This document shows positions 1-11,640 of a stretch of 64,000 bases of DNA, piece after piece. Position 1 is the first letter of the stretch. The number at the start of each line of letters is the position of its first letter. This stretch comes from Phytophthora quininea (taxonomy: Eukaryota > Oomycota > Peronosporomycetes > Peronosporales > Peronosporaceae), in contig JAAVTG010000203.1 in the NCBI GenBank assembly GCA_011947345.1, forward strand, positions 1 through 64,000. The letters are read 5' to 3'. The notes below the pieces were generated by a model. That model made no database searches. It was given only the letters and a program-made list of their open reading frames with translations, and was not told the DNA's origin. The translations under genes and the position numbers were made by a program.

Positions 1-892
1 AGCACGGTGGACACGTTGTCGTTGGAGACGGCCCGAGCGATGGACATTTGCGCCAACGGGCAGCCCAGATCCTCGGCGAGCGCCTTCAGCTTGTCGGCCT
101 TCTTAACGCGGTCCGCGAACCCAACATTGAACGGACTGCCGGGGCCAAACATTGTGCTGGTGAAACGAGAGCCTTCAGGGATGCCATCGCTGTACTTGCC
201 GGTCACCGTTCCGTTGGCAAGAGGTGACCACGTTGTGAGGCCCAACTGGTACTTATTGTACAGAACGACGAACTCAAATTCCACTTTGTTGCATTCGAGG
301 ATGTTGTACTGAGCCTGCTCCACGATGGGACGGATCATTCCAAGATGGTCGGCGATCTCGCACGCCTCGCGGATATCCGAGGCGAGCCACCCGCTGGCCC
401 CCAGCAGAAGGCCCAGCCTGGTTGGTGACGAAGTTCATGGCGCGGACGGTCTGATGGGGGTGAATGGCTCGAAACGATGGTAAAAGACCACGTCGACGTA
501 GTCGAGGTCCAGTCGCTGGAGTGACGCCTTCAGGCCCTCCACGATGTGCTTGCGACTGTTACTCTGGTCATTGAGACCGCTGTCAGTGAAGCCCTTGGAG
601 CCCACGAACTCCTTGATGGGGATGACCAAGTCTTTGCGACTCCAGACGCCTTCTTGGATGCCTCTCTTGATGGCGTAGCCCAGATACTCTTCGGATTGAC
701 CGTGCCGTAGACCTCGGCCGTGTCGAAGAAGTTGATGCCGTTCTCGAACACCATCTTCATGACCTCGTACAGCGCGGGCATCGTGTACTTGACGTCGTTG
801 TAGTCTGCCCATGAACAGACCTTGGACACGAACAGGCCAGAATATCCTAGGAAGCGGTGGGGCATCTTGGTCGAAGTGGGCGGAGACACCAT
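1..892 (-). pseudogene. Aldo-keto reductase (voltage-gated K+ channel beta-subunit type), broken, 3' end off window
   Basis: The protein pieces match the AKR/Kv-beta family, NADPH-dependent oxidoreductases that also act as potassium-channel subunits. Starting at 892 or the inner ATG at 865, one reads PHRFLGYSGLFVSK, then NGINFFDTAEVYG with the catalytic Asp/Tyr region. In a second frame follow VGSKGFTDSGLNDQ, SRKHIVEGLKASLQRLDLDY and VDVVFYHRFEP. In a third frame to base 1 follow WLASDIREACEIADHLG, RPIVEQAQYNI and LGLTTWSPLANGTVTGKYSDG. The frame changes near 705, 453 and again around 400-420, so no single ORF covers the gene. These breaks are not in homopolymer runs, unlike most others in this window, and several consensus residues are altered (YHRFEP where CHRPEP-like sequence is usual). 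I infer a pseudogene or damaged paralogue. The C-terminus lies beyond the left edge. Confidence 0.75.
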
Positions 893-1146
893 GGTGATCT
901 TGGCGTGGTTTGTTCGAGAAGATCTTTGGCAGGAATGCTGAGCAACGAGTAGTGATGTCAAGCCCAACCGTCGAGCTCTCCTTGACGACGAGGAAGCCCC
1001 ACGTAATCGTTGGGTTGTGCAGATACGACCCCCACACAACCGCTCATGAGTTCAAGAACAACTTTGTTCAACACTACACATGTGCAATCCGTTTCTCCAA
1101 GGGCAACGACAATTCGATGGTGTCTGAGCCGGTTAAGTGGTGTATC

Positions 1147-2995
1147 CTAGTGCCAGAAGGACGTGGCATCATCACTCAGAGTTGGCAGTTGGTTCGATGT
1201 GAACTTCTCTTCGACTTTCTTGACGCAGCCTCGGTGGCACATGCGCAGTTGTTCAAAACTCGGCAGATCAGGCCCAGTTGCAGTCTCGAATTTCTGTGGG
1301 GACGAGCAGTGACAAGCACTCGAGATTACGGTCTCCGCCAAACTTTGATGTAGTCGCGGCTGCAACAGCGAGAAGAAGCTGCCGCCACGACCTGCTTGAG
1401 ACCCGTTGCAGGACTTGGAGCACGGGAATCCCTCCATGTTGAGGTCGCCGAACGTCACGTACGCGCTCGAGACATTGACAATACCAGAGCGAGGTGTCGC
1501 GATCCCCCACTTGGCTGAAGCAGGGCAAGAAAATACATCAGTATTGCACTAGATCCACATTAGCAAGTGGGGATGCCTCACCATGGTTGCCGTCAGAGAC
1601 ACGTCCTCCAACAAGCTGCCACGTGAAGTTGGCGCTGCCGTCGCTCGAGTGCCATCTACAAAATTGCAAACATCAGTCGGTCTTCGGTGCTCTCTAGCCC
1701 TATCGATCCGTACCTGGCTTGGAGAAGGTTTTCGATGTTGTATGGTGCCGAGCCGTCCGCGTTCAACTGCACTCCTGTGGACGGATTGTTGAGGCAGAAT
1801 TCATTGGGCGTGTTGGTGAACACGTCTCCAGCGCAGATTGTTGGGATACCGAAGCTTCCATCCCACCAAGAAGCCACGCTAACATCCGAGAGGAGCGTAT
1901 CCGCTACCATCGCCCAAGGAGGTACAGCAGCTCGTGGGCTCTTGACGAGCACCAGCACTTCGTCATCGTCGGACTGTGACTCAGTGTCATTGATCAGATC
2001 AGCAAAGCGGTGAGCATCTGCAAGCGGCTCGAACACGCGTGTTTTGCTAACCGGTCGAGTATTGCCTTGACCCGACAGCTTGAGCTTGAACACACTCTTC
2101 ATCGGGTCGGTAGGGGTCTGCACCGGGAGGCTCGGATCCAGTAGCGCATGGTAAAATGCAGAGACGGTGGTGTTGTCTTGGCTGGCTCCGTCGGTGTAGA
2201 AGGAGGCGCTTGCTAGCAGATCGTGCAGACTCGACTTTTGGTAGAAGTTTCCCGAGCACAATCGTGCCAGCTGCAGTTCCTGTCCAAGCGTACGCAGCTC
2301 GCTGTCTTCAAGTGACAGTGCCAGCAAGTGCTGCGCGAAATGCACGTTGTTGTCCTTCTGGCAGCCCAGCCGCACGAACGACTCGTTGAGTGTCGGGTCT
2401 GGGAAGTTCGGCGTCGAGGTTTGCAGGAAGAACCCTCCACTGCCGTCTTCACTGAAGGCCACCGCACCCTTGGCGTGAGCATTGAACAAGTCCCCGCCGC
2501 CGCAGACGCCCAGATCTGGCTGACTACGTTGAAGTTGATCGGTTTGCCCATCTGAGTCGTTTGATTTGGGGCCGGCGATGCCGTAGAGCTGGTCGTTGAA
2601 CAGCGCCCAGTAGGGCTTCTCCTCGTTGTCCTTCTGCTTGAGCGTGTGGCTCACGGGGTCGTTGCCCCCGCCCAGACAGTCGTAGCCCAAGTCTCGGAAG
2701 TGTCGGAATTCCGGGTGCTTGGCGTCTGCGTAGAGGTAGCAGAGTCCCTGGGCGCGATCCTTGAGATCCGGCCACCCCGCCGTCCCGACATTGCTGCAGT
2801 CGGGCGGGGGCAGTCGCACGGCGTGGGGATCACTTCCGACGTCTGCACCCGCGACGGCAGCTTGAGCACGGCCCACCATGCCACAGGGTGGCCCTGGCCG
2901 TCCAACGCTCGCACGGACACACCGCAAGCCACTCTGCCGACCACCAAGAAGGCCACGATGACGTGAAGCAGCACGGTGTTCGTGTTCGACCTCAT
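1147..2995 (-). CDS. Secreted DNase II-like acid endonuclease (one frameshift, one intron)
   Basis: DNase II enzymes cleave DNA in acidic or extracellular compartments using two HxK motifs. The start at 2995 gives a signal peptide (MRSNTNTVLLHVIVAFLVV, then GRVACGVSVRALD), followed by the family opening VAWWAVLKLPS. After a one-base shift in the G5 run at 2806-2810 (plus strand) the protein continues with GLCYLYADAK, DLGYDCLGGGNDPVSHT and the first HxK motif in FNAHAKGAVAFSEDGSGGFF. A 67-nt GT-AG intron at 1515-1581 joins NH to AKWGIA, so splicing creates the second motif, HAKWGI. VTFGDLNMEGFPCSKSC and a glycine-rich tail follow. Cysteines are numerous, as expected for an exported protein. 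Length is about 610 residues, longer than animal DNase II (about 360), largely through an acidic insert. The frameshift may be sequencing error; otherwise the gene would be dead. Family assignment is firm, biological role is not. Confidence 0.8.
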
Positions 2996-3366
2996 CAATA
3001 CCCTGAGAATGGTGTCTTGTCTGGATTTGAAGCCAAAACGCCCAGCATACGCATGAAGATATTGTAGACGAAGAAGAACAGCAAGCGCGTGTGAAAACAA
3101 TAAATACCGAGACTTTATTTGACGACGGGGTCCTTACATGCGGACCGTTGTGCTTGGCTTTTCATCACTCAAAAAATCGTATCTACACAGCACCTACGGG
3201 GCTGGTAATGTGCACAGCGTGGCGCTGCCCAGCGAGCGCTCTTACTCCCCGAGCGCTCGCTTCATACCCGGCAGCGCCCGCAGCGAACGGCACGCTCATA
3301 AAAGGGAATTCTGCAAACTGGATGAAGAGCTCAGTCGCCACCACCACTTCACTTGTGGCTGTGTCT

Positions 3367-5071
3367 TTAGGTTGGCACGGACTGCGGGACGCCGCCCATG
3401 GGCTTGAGCATCTTGCTCGGACGATCTGTGGGGAACGCCGGGCGCTCGCTGCTCATCTTGCGCTTCTCCCCGACCGAGGTCTGGGGCTGCGGCGGTTGAG
3501 GTGGTAGCTGTTGAGGTAGTAGTTGTTGCTGCTGCGGCATCGAGTAGTGCATCTCCGGCTGCATGGGCTGCTGCAGAGGCATCTGGGTCATCATCACCTG
3601 CGGGTGTGGGAAGGTCGGAGGCAAGCCCCGGTTGGAGTTGTCGTGGTGGATCATCGGCGGCGCGTACATGGGGTTCGACATGGGGTGGGTCGCCATCATG
3701 CTGTGCATGAGGGCGGGGTTTGCGCCGTGCATGAGCTGCTGCGGCGCGGCGGACTGCAGCACCGACACGTCGGCCTGCGCCTTTTTGTCCGGTGCATTGA
3801 CGCGGCCTTGCGCTTTTGCCGCGCCAGCACGCGACTGGACCCCACCTCGAACGACGTCGACATGCCTGAGCCAATGCACGCGTAGTAGCGGTGGTCGCCG
3901 TTCAGGACCTGCACAAAGGCCTCGAACTGCACATAGTACTTGACGTTGCGGCGCTTGCACTTGCCCTGCGCCATGTCCTCCGTGTACTTCCAGACCTTGG
4001 GCTTGAACTCGAAGCACGCGACGTTCGTGTCTTGCTGCACAAAGTCCGGCAGCCGCTCGCCGGTGATCCACGTGTCCTTCATCGTGTCCATCTCGTCCGC
4101 CTCGATGTTGCGGCCCAGCATGCACTCGCGGATCACGGCCTCCTCGAAGGCCACGGGGATGTTCTCGAGCGAGTGGACGCGGCCCAGCAGCACCAGGTCG
4201 TCGAACGTCACGTTGCTGTTGAGCGTCACCTCGGTGACGAGGCTGCCGCGGCACTTGCCCCACATGAAGTCGTGCTGCTTGAGGTCCTCAATCTTGATGG
4301 CCGAGTAGTCGCCGAAGACCTTGCAGCTCGGGAAGCACTGCAGGTTGCGGCGGCCGTTGCGCCAGTACTTGAGCTTAAGTGGGGTCTTGACCTTGATCAT
4401 GGCCTCCTGGGCGGTGCCCGTGGCGGTCATGGGGCCGCGCGGGATCTCGGCGCCGTAGACGGACGCCTGCGGCTGCGGGTATGCGTCCACCTCCTTCTTG
4501 GTCACGTCTAGTAGCGGCGGGAACGAGTGGGCCGGCAGCGGTAGCATACTGTTGGGCATGGGGTTGTACATGGGCTGGCTGCTGGGCCGCGGGAAGTGCG
4601 GCTGCATGTCGTGGTGGTAGGTGGGCTCCGGGGCTCCGGGTACTGCTGCGACTGCGCGTACGGACTCAGCCTCTGCGCGGGCGGGTACACAACGTTGTGC
4701 GGCGCGTACGAGTCGGCGTAGTGCTGCGCCGAGGACGTGGCGACGGCGGAGGCTGCGCGGTCGTCGCGCGCGCTCCTCCTGTACTCGAAAGGCAGCGGGT
4801 CGGCCGCGTAGTCCTCGGAGGAACTGGGGCCGGGCTTGGTCAGCGGCGGGTACTGCAGGTTGTTGCTCGGGTGGTAGGCAGGCGTGTACGGCTGCGGCTG
4901 TTGCGTGTAGGACATCTGGTAGACGCGATCCATCGGCGTCTGCAGCGAGAGCTTGGCGGCGGCGGCGTTGACGTCGATGGGCTTGGGGCTGCGACCTTGC
5001 GGCGGCGTGGTGGGGGCCGAGTCGGAGGACGCGGGCGCGTAGAGCTGGTTGAGCGTCATGCCGGCGGCCAT
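3367..5071 (-). CDS. Unrecognised basic protein with Pro/Gln/Tyr-rich flanks; possible nuclear regulator (two frameshifts)
   Basis: I do not recognise the family. The start at 5071 (MAAGMTLNQLYAPASS) opens a low-complexity Pro/Ser/Tyr/Gln-rich arm of about 190 residues. A globular core of about 210 residues follows, with KVKTPLKLKYWRNGRRNLQC, FPSCKVFGDYSAIKIEDLKQ, EEAVIRECMLGRNIEADEMD, FEFKPKVWKYTEDMAQG, CKRRNVKYYVQFEAFVQVL and a basic end, SSRVLARQKRKAAS. The tail is Met/Gln/Pro-rich (PMQPEMHYSMPQQQQLLPQQ). Low-complexity arms, an all-beta-looking core and a basic patch suggest a transcription factor of the Rel/p53-like immunoglobulin-fold type, but this is inference. Frame shifts lie near 4618 and at the T5 run near 3784; each is repaired by one base. 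GC content is high. A candidate initiator lies at 5155-5170. Confidence 0.6.
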
Positions 5072-5154
5072 GGCAGCGTCCGCTTCAACGTGCGCGGGCG
5101 TGGGATGCACGGGGGTCCACGTGACAGACAGCGAGCTCCTACTATGGAGGCGAT

Positions 5155-5170
5155 GAAAGCGGAAATGAAC
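5155..5170 (-). promoter_or_regulatory. Candidate oomycete initiator (Inr)
   Basis: On the minus strand the 16 bases GTTCATTTCCGCTTTC match the oomycete initiator consensus GCTCATTYYNCAWTTT at about 12 of 16 positions. They lie 84 nt upstream of the ATG at 5071, a usual distance for oomycete promoters. Matching was by eye. Confidence 0.4.
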
Positions 5171-7426
5171 CAAGGGCGCCCGACGGGCAACGCGAGCTGT
5201 CAAGGAGTGGGCCGGTCTCTTGTGCCACAGTTGGGTGGGCGCAGAGCCCGGACGGCGGACCCATCCTCCTAAGAAATGCCCAAATCTTTTGGCTGCGTCG
5301 TCGTGACTGTCGGTTGGACGGGCGGCTCGGTGGGCAGCAGCACTGTGTGTCACACATCCAGGTAGCCCGCAACGATGCACGGGATAACAAGAAACAACCT
5401 CGTGGAAACGCCCTTGACCGTGCAGTCAGAGAGAGACTTGCATCGGGGGCACTGTCGTTAGGGGGCGCTTTTCGTCTTAAAGGTTTACGCCCCGTCTCCC
5501 ACTGACGTGTGCGGGAGGGCTAGGGTGATCCTCCCACTGTGATGCGTGATAGATTGAAGCTCTTCCGGGGCGGGGTGTCATGCGCGAATGGGAGCGGCTG
5601 CTGCACTGAGTTGTGAGGCCTGCGGGCGCGACGCCCCGCCCGAATTGCTTCGAATTTTCATGACAAGAGTGCGACGCGTGCATGACCACTGTTTTCGAAG
5701 CGAGCCAGCTTTTACAGAAGTGCAGGCCGCCAGCAGCAAGCCCGGTCCTGCATGCACGCCAACGTATTCGTGAGCCCCGGCAGTGAAAAGCTCTCCCTGC
5801 TGCGGACACTGCTGTCGCGGGTGTCGACGTGACCTGCGGCAGATGGAGGCAAGGCGCGCCACGTTCAGCCGCTGCGTCACGCTGCGGTCCGGACGATGTC
5901 AAAGCCCCGCCTGCTGTGGAGTCGAACTACCGAAGCGACAGTGGGAGTCGCGCGACCCAGTGTCGGTTGTCCGGTTGCTACGATAGCTAACAAAATGCGC
6001 GCTGGCGTTTGCCGTGCAAGTCCCCCATGGGGCCCAACGGCGACTTGCCGCCGACACGCCCGCCACGTGCGGCTGGAGGGCGTCCGCTCCACTTTGATTT
6101 GACTTGGCAGCGGGACTGCTCCTGGCCTCGGCTTCCTCGCTCGGCGAGCGGATATTCCCTCCCGAGTTGGCCTTGGCCTTGGACATCATCACTTCAAACC
6201 CGAAGAAAAAGGGCTGCGCGAGGTCTGCCGTGGCGATCGTCGTCGGTATGTGAGCTTGCACTTGGCCGGCAATCCAGTCGCACGATGCCTTCCATTTTCT
6301 TGCCCGGCGGAGGTGGCGGTGAACTAGCACCACCAGAGCCCTTGTTCGTGAAAGCCATGGCACGGAGGCGAAAGCTGCTATAGCCCCCTTATCGTGCAGC
6401 AAGAGCCTACATACACCGCTGCTCGATAGTCGTGCATTAGCTGCGTCCCACCCGCGCATTGCATAGACCCAAGACAGTAGGATTCCCCGCCTAAAGCTCG
6501 TTTACAAGTCGCACCAGCGCGGCGAAACAAACAGCACTTGCCCGCAGCGCTTGTCGTGCGAATGCTACGACGACCAGAGGCGGCGACAAGACGCCAAGCA
6601 AGGCCTCAAGCCCTGCAGGGGACGCACTTGACGGCGAGCTCCCGGCTGAGGTCTCCGATTCACGGTTTGCCCACATTTTCGGCCGCGTTCCGGCCCGGCG
6701 CGGCCCGGCTCTTGTGGACGGCGACTGGCTTCACAGTCACATCCTCGTCACTACCGAGGGCGTTACACACATTCGCGGATCTCTGCGCCAGCCGCGACTC
6801 GAGCAGACCTGCCTTGCAAGGCATCGATCTCGGCCTGCACGGCCTCGCTTGCCTGGTGTGGACTTGCTTGCTAGTGGTGCACATACTCGCGAGGTGCTGT
6901 GCTTGCTCGCTCGACGGCGCCCCAGAGTGGCATGCGGCCCTTTGGACTTGCATGCCACGCCGCGGACCCAAGGGCGGAACGAACCGCAGACAACAGTGGG
7001 CGAGCTGCTACCTGGCTGGTCTATTTTGCTGCGCGCGAAAACTTGTGAACAGGTTGAACGCCGAGGCTGCTGTAAAATTGCTCCGGTAGTCACGCCGTTC
7101 ACGCCGCCAGACCTGTCACGCCCGCCATGCCGCCGCCTTCCGGCACGTGCTCGCGGACCAAACAACCGGCAGCGACGCAGGACTCGGACGAATCACCCGC
7201 GCGACGCAACGAGCAGCAGTCTCTCCTTTGCTGGTGCCCCGATCATCGGACGCGTGCCGCCCACACGTCAGCCTGGTCAACACGCCGATGCTGAAGGAAG
7301 CCGCCGTGCTTTCCGACCTGCGCGGGCCCCGTTTCTCCATGACTCACCGAGCAACACACGAGCTAATTGTCACTCTTACGAATAAATATTGATCAAAAAG
7401 CTCCACCTGCGACTACACCATGCCGC
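5171..7426. other. GC-rich intergenic stretch, no supported gene
   Basis: This 2.2-kb stretch is GC-rich and has many short open frames on both strands, as expected by chance at this composition. None shows a recognisable domain. Two minus-strand segments look faintly protein-like: one around 6080-6360 (FFFGFEVMMSKAKANSGGNI) and one around 6770-6840 (AEIDALQGRSARVAAGAEI, coiled-coil-like). Both are cut by stops and frame changes. They could be remnants of a decayed gene or exons of a gene I cannot assemble. Confidence 0.4.
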
Positions 7427-7920
7427 CTACACCTGCATCGCAGCCTTGTACTCGCGCACCTCGCGCTCGTGCTGCTCGGCCTCGAGTCGCAGCTCCTCGC
7501 GGTGCTTGGCCTCCTGCTCTTCCACCTCGGCGCTGTGCACGCGGTGGTAAGTGGACGAGATCGGGATGTCGTCGGCGCTGCAGGACGACTTTCGCGGCGC
7601 CGGCAGCGGCTGCTGCGAGTGGATCGACACGGCCTCGGGCCCACGTAGCACCTCGTCCGGCGCGACGCTCGCTGCTTGGTTCTCTGGCGGCAGCTTCAGC
7701 TTGAGCTCCAGAGGCGGCGAAGCGCTGTCTTCCGCTGGTTCGAATGTCGGCTCGACTTGGTTATCTCCTCGCCTCGGTCCATTTGCATGTCCTGGACTTC
7801 ATTGTCTACGCCGACGCGGTGCTCCACGAAGTCCGAGGGCACCACAACAGCGACGTCGTTCGGGGCTGCAACATACTCCTTGTCGGCAGACCCGGCGGCC
7901 TTGGAAGGGCAGCAGCCCAT
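7427..7920 (-). CDS. Small acidic MGCC protein, predicted N-myristoylated and palmitoylated (one frameshift)
   Basis: The start at 7920 gives MGCCPSKAAGSADKEYVAAP. Gly2 followed by Cys3-Cys4 and a Ser/Lys pair is a classic N-myristoylation plus palmitoylation signal for membrane anchoring. An acidic linker follows (DFVEHRVGVDNEVQDMQMD). A one-base shift near 7775 (GGCGAGGAGATAA on the minus strand) brings in EPAEDSASPPLELKLKLPPE, DDIPISSTYHRVHSAEVEEQ and a charged helical end (HREELRLEAEQHEREVREYK), ending at 7427. Total is about 165 residues. I do not recognise the family. It is probably a peripheral membrane protein with a C-terminal coiled coil. The shift may be sequence error. Confidence 0.55.
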
Positions 7921-9142
7921 GCTAGCGCGTGGATAGACTTGCTCAGCGGGAGAACGAAAGTGCCCAAGTGCCGCCAAGCAGCAAGGCAAAGTCACCAGAC
8001 GTCAAACGTCCCCGAGTCGTGAGACCAATCAGACGAGGCGATCTTTTACGTCCTTTCCTCTGTACCACCATATGGTTGATGAGTCGGACATAAAACACGC
8101 ATATCAAACGATTGGTCAAAAACATTTCGACCAATGAAAAGAAAACGGCTTTGGGAAAGAGAGATCAAAGTTACTTAGAATCACAAGAATCACTGACACA
8201 TACAAAACGCTGACTCCTGGCATTGTCATTTACTTCCCATTATACAACGATCAAGGTGACCACGTGATTTTTCTAGTAAACAAAAGTTTGTGTGTTTCAG
8301 CACAAGTTTCTTTTAACATGCAATCAGATATCTGCATGATGGCCGCCTTTGTCCAGACATCACCAACGGCAATGACTGACAGTGAATCTCATCAAATTTT
8401 CGTTGTTGTTATCCACTAAAAAGAAACTCGCCACCTGAAACACTACGTTCGCCCCCCACCCCAACTACCCTTTTCCCGTTCATGGGACCTGCTCTGTAGC
8501 AACTTGAGCCACGAAGACGCAGCGTTGCTACTCCGAGGAATGTAGACCTGGAAGACTGTCAAGGGCCTGATCATGTCCTACACAACTTGTAGCGTGAGAG
8601 CCCCCCTCATTCCATGCGCTACAAGCTTTTATGCTGCTCGTGCCACCATTGCGCCACGGTGGCTCGTAACTTGCAGTGCCCCTGGAGTTTGAATTCTAGC
8701 AAAATCCTAACGATGCGTCAGGTGCTGGTCTGCCAGGAAACGGAGGCAGTGGACATCGACGAGCTCGGCGAGCATATCTCGCCAGCAAGAGCTCCATCCA
8801 AGCAGCTCATCACACATCGGCAACGAATGTTCGTCGAAGAGCTCACGCGTGAGAACTCATGCCGTTGCGCATTTTGCATGCGCTAGGATGTAAATTCAAA
8901 CTCCCCCCTTCTCCCTCCCTCCCCGCCCTCCGAACGGTCCAAAACATCGTCAACCATTATCGTCACACTCGCCTAGGTGGTAACGACAATTATTGAGGCC
9001 GTGAAATGCTCCACATTTAATGGACGTAAAGGCGAGCACGATGCCTTCACATTCACGAATTCTTATGATGAACGCGGATTACCCGAAGTGAACCACGGCG
9101 AGGGCTGGATCACGATGTGGTGACGTTGGCTAGCGACACAAG
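7921..9142. other. Intergenic, AT-richer, no supported gene
   Basis: Composition becomes AT-richer after 8 kb. One 90-codon open frame (8614-8886, plus) encodes a Cys-rich start (LLCCSCHHCATVARNLQCPW) and a helical end but matches nothing I know. It may belong to the decayed zinc-finger gene downstream. A pyrimidine-rich tract lies at about 8905-8935. Confidence 0.4.
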
Positions 9143-10167
9143 ATGAAAGCATCTCGATGCATAGGAAATCTCGCCCACGACGACCGGATATCCCACTTGG
9201 TAAGCTTGCATATTGTGTTTCCACGCAACGCGTTGCCGTTTACGTCGCGGTTCTTACACTGCAATAAATGCTTCGACACTAAGCCGACGATGGAAGCTCA
9301 TTATTTATTCCAACACCAACTTGAGGGCACACCGTCCCCTTTAGTATATATATATGTATATATATAATATGCATTGGTGTGGACCATCCATGGCGTGGCG
9401 CTGGAATGCTGGACGTCTTTTTCATGTTGGCTAGAATCACCCGTGGGGAGATGTCTATCTAATCTTGTTCAGCGACGATTTTCTTGGAGAGGCGGGCAGG
9501 AGGTTTTGGATGAAGCTTTCGCTGAAGCGTCTACAGGGGCCTACAAGTCTATTTTGGAGGACGTGTACAGTAAAGAGCTAGGCCAAAACAGATTGCAGGC
9601 TTGGATGATATCTCTTGGCGATACACGATGGCGTTGAAGAAGTGTGGACAGATGCCGAGGATGAGCGGGTTGCGAAAAGTTGTTGCCGGGTGGATTGAGA
9701 CAAGCTATACACAAGGGCTTTCCGAGGTATGGTCATGTACAGCACGTTCTTTTATGTCTTTCCGGGGAAGTTTGGGGATCTATAGATCAGGATGATTCTG
9801 CACGTTTAACGTTGAAGCGAGACCAAATTCTGATCTTCAGGGGCGATCTGGTGCATGTTGGTGTTGAGTACGACGAAGAAAATGCCCGGCTTCACTGCTA
9901 CATTGAAGTCAAAAGTATTACTCAAGAAGATAATTTAACAGAGGCATCACACTTCAATTCGTACCTGTGCAAGTTCTGCTTCACTGTGATTCCAAGAAGG
10001 CTGCCCACAACCATAAGCGCTATTGCCAAGACAACCCTGATAAGGAAGCGAAAGCATCCACCCGTGATGATCCCGGAGGATACTGTCAGGCATACAACAA
10101 GCGTTTTGCTAAGCGGAACAGCTACAACAGACACAACCAGCGTACGCACTCAAACAATGATGCTTAG
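9143..10167 (+). pseudogene. Relic of a zinc-finger protein with a beta-helix-like RGDLVHVG segment
   Basis: Pieces in three plus-strand frames look like one ancestral protein. At 9250-9330 is a C2H2-type finger (LHCNKCFDTKPTMEAHYLFQ). At 9500-9640 is DEAFAEASTGAYKSILEDVY. At 9800-9930 is ARLTLKRDQILIFRGDLVHV followed by ARLHCYIEVKSITQEDNLTE, a pattern like the metal-binding strand pair of a double-stranded beta-helix (2-oxoglutarate oxygenase or cupin type). At 9955-10167 are two more Cys/His clusters (SYLCKFCF and YCQAYNKRFAKRNSYNRHNQ). Stops at about 9635 and frame changes around 9660-9680 and 9960 break it. The domain reading is tentative; the broken state is clear. It could be a multicopy, repeat-associated oomycete gene. 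Confidence 0.5.
9341..9370. repeat. TA-rich microsatellite
   Basis: A short run of alternating TA with single interruptions (tatatatatatgtatatatata) ends the first zinc-finger reading frame of the relic around it. Confidence 0.7.
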
Positions 10168-10449
10168 CTGTTTTTATACATTGTCCCCCGTCCCCGAAGT
10201 GCATTGTCCTGTCCTCGAATGCATTGACCATGTGTATCTCCCAATGCTCTTCCAGCTCTCACGTTTATAGCAGAAAGCCGTAACTCAAAGGTGTGATCCT
10301 CGGTGAGCGCGAGAAGGTGGCGGCCAATCTGGTTAACGGCAAAATCCCATTTAACTGAAGTTAAAATGACCTTCGATTCATGAACGCTACAGAAACTTGC
10401 GCTGCTGGAATATGAAATTTGAGTCGAGGACCAGAAAAGTTCATAGGCG

Positions 10450-11640
10450 TTATAGCGCGTGACCGACGGTCTGCGGGCATCCGGCCTTTGTGAGCCACTT
10501 GCGATTCACTAATATGTTGTCGCCAGATTCCCTGGAGACTGCAGCGCGAAGAGAAGGTAACAGCAGAACCCCATCCTGAAAAAGAGAGGGGTAATGCATT
10601 GACGTCAAGTTGACCGGCCACCCTGTGAGCGGTTGGCCTTCAATCTCCATGCAGACATAGTTCACTCCAAACCGGGCAGAGGCGTCAACGATTCGCTGGA
10701 GTGGCGGAGCTCGGGGATGAACGTCCGCGCTGGAGGCACACCACGGATGTAAATCGGGCCGGGATCGGCGTTGCCCAGCAAGAATTTGATACAGCTGCAG
10801 AGCGACGACATTTTCCGTTAGCAGGCCACTCCGACGCATGTCAATTCTGCGCGTCCGCAAGGTAGTGGGGCATGTTAGACTTAGTAGGGATTGCGGAAGG
10901 GCCATCGACCGATGGCCACAACATGCTAGATGCTGGACAAGCAACAAAACCCATCTTCAGTTGTCGTTGGTGAGTGTAACCTCTCTTCAGCACCCGGTTA
11001 AATTGTTCAACGGGTTTGTTGGTAGTCGTGAATCCAGTGGGCGAGTGGAAGCATTGCCAGTTGAATTAATTGCCATGGAGCCATTGCTGTTTTACATAGG
11101 TGGTGAACATAGAGAGATCTGAGATCGCACCCCGCTGCTGTGGCATTGCCGTTTTGCGCCGAGCAAACTCGCCTTCATCTCTGGCAAAATGTAAACGTAC
11201 ACATTCTTGAAACCTAATCCAGGTAGCTCCGAGGTCAGACAGCGAATCACGTCGTAGTAGCACATCAGATATTTGAAGTTGAGCTGTGCCTTATCCACAT
11301 CACCCATGACGAATTGAATCGTCATTTCTCACCCCATTAGCGCGCACGTAAATCCGCCGCAATGCAATAAGTGCAGTGGCGTAGTAGCTATCTTGTAACT
11401 ATGATGTGATGAAAAAAGTGCCAACAGGTGGAAAGTCCTTGAGGCATCCGTTATCCCGCACACCAGGGTAGCCAACACAGTTCAACTTGAACGTTGCATC
11501 AAGATGGAGCAGCACAAAAGCGCCGGCGTCGCGAACGTCATTCCACAGCAGCGCCTTCGTGGACATCCCTACCAGAAAGGGGACGGGCATCAGAGCCATA
11601 GCTGCGCGCTGTTTATAAACAGGGCGGGGGAGGGGGCAAG
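10450..11640 (-). pseudogene. MULE-type transposase relic
   Basis: Minus-strand fragments match the MULE (Mutator-like) transposase domain in order. They are FVLLHLDATFKLNCVGYPGV (11450-11515; the LDATF aspartate is the first catalytic acid), VMGDVDKAQLNFKYLMCYYD (11250-11320; second acidic motif), FARDEGEFARRKTAMPQQ and FTTYVKQQWLHGN (11066-11190), and a TTNKPVEQFNR-like end near 10980-11030. Stops and frame changes separate the pieces, so no active enzyme is encoded. The downstream stretch to 10450 may be its degraded C-terminus. I did not find terminal inverted repeats. Confidence 0.7.

Noticed and set aside
3891..4511. Plus-strand 206-codon ORF
   Set aside because: It is antisense to the better supported basic-protein core and has the Leu/Val/Arg/Ala bias of a GC-rich shadow frame.
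4481..5272. Plus-strand 263-codon ORF
   Set aside because: Antisense to the N-terminal arm of the same gene; Arg/Gly/Val-rich with no domain.
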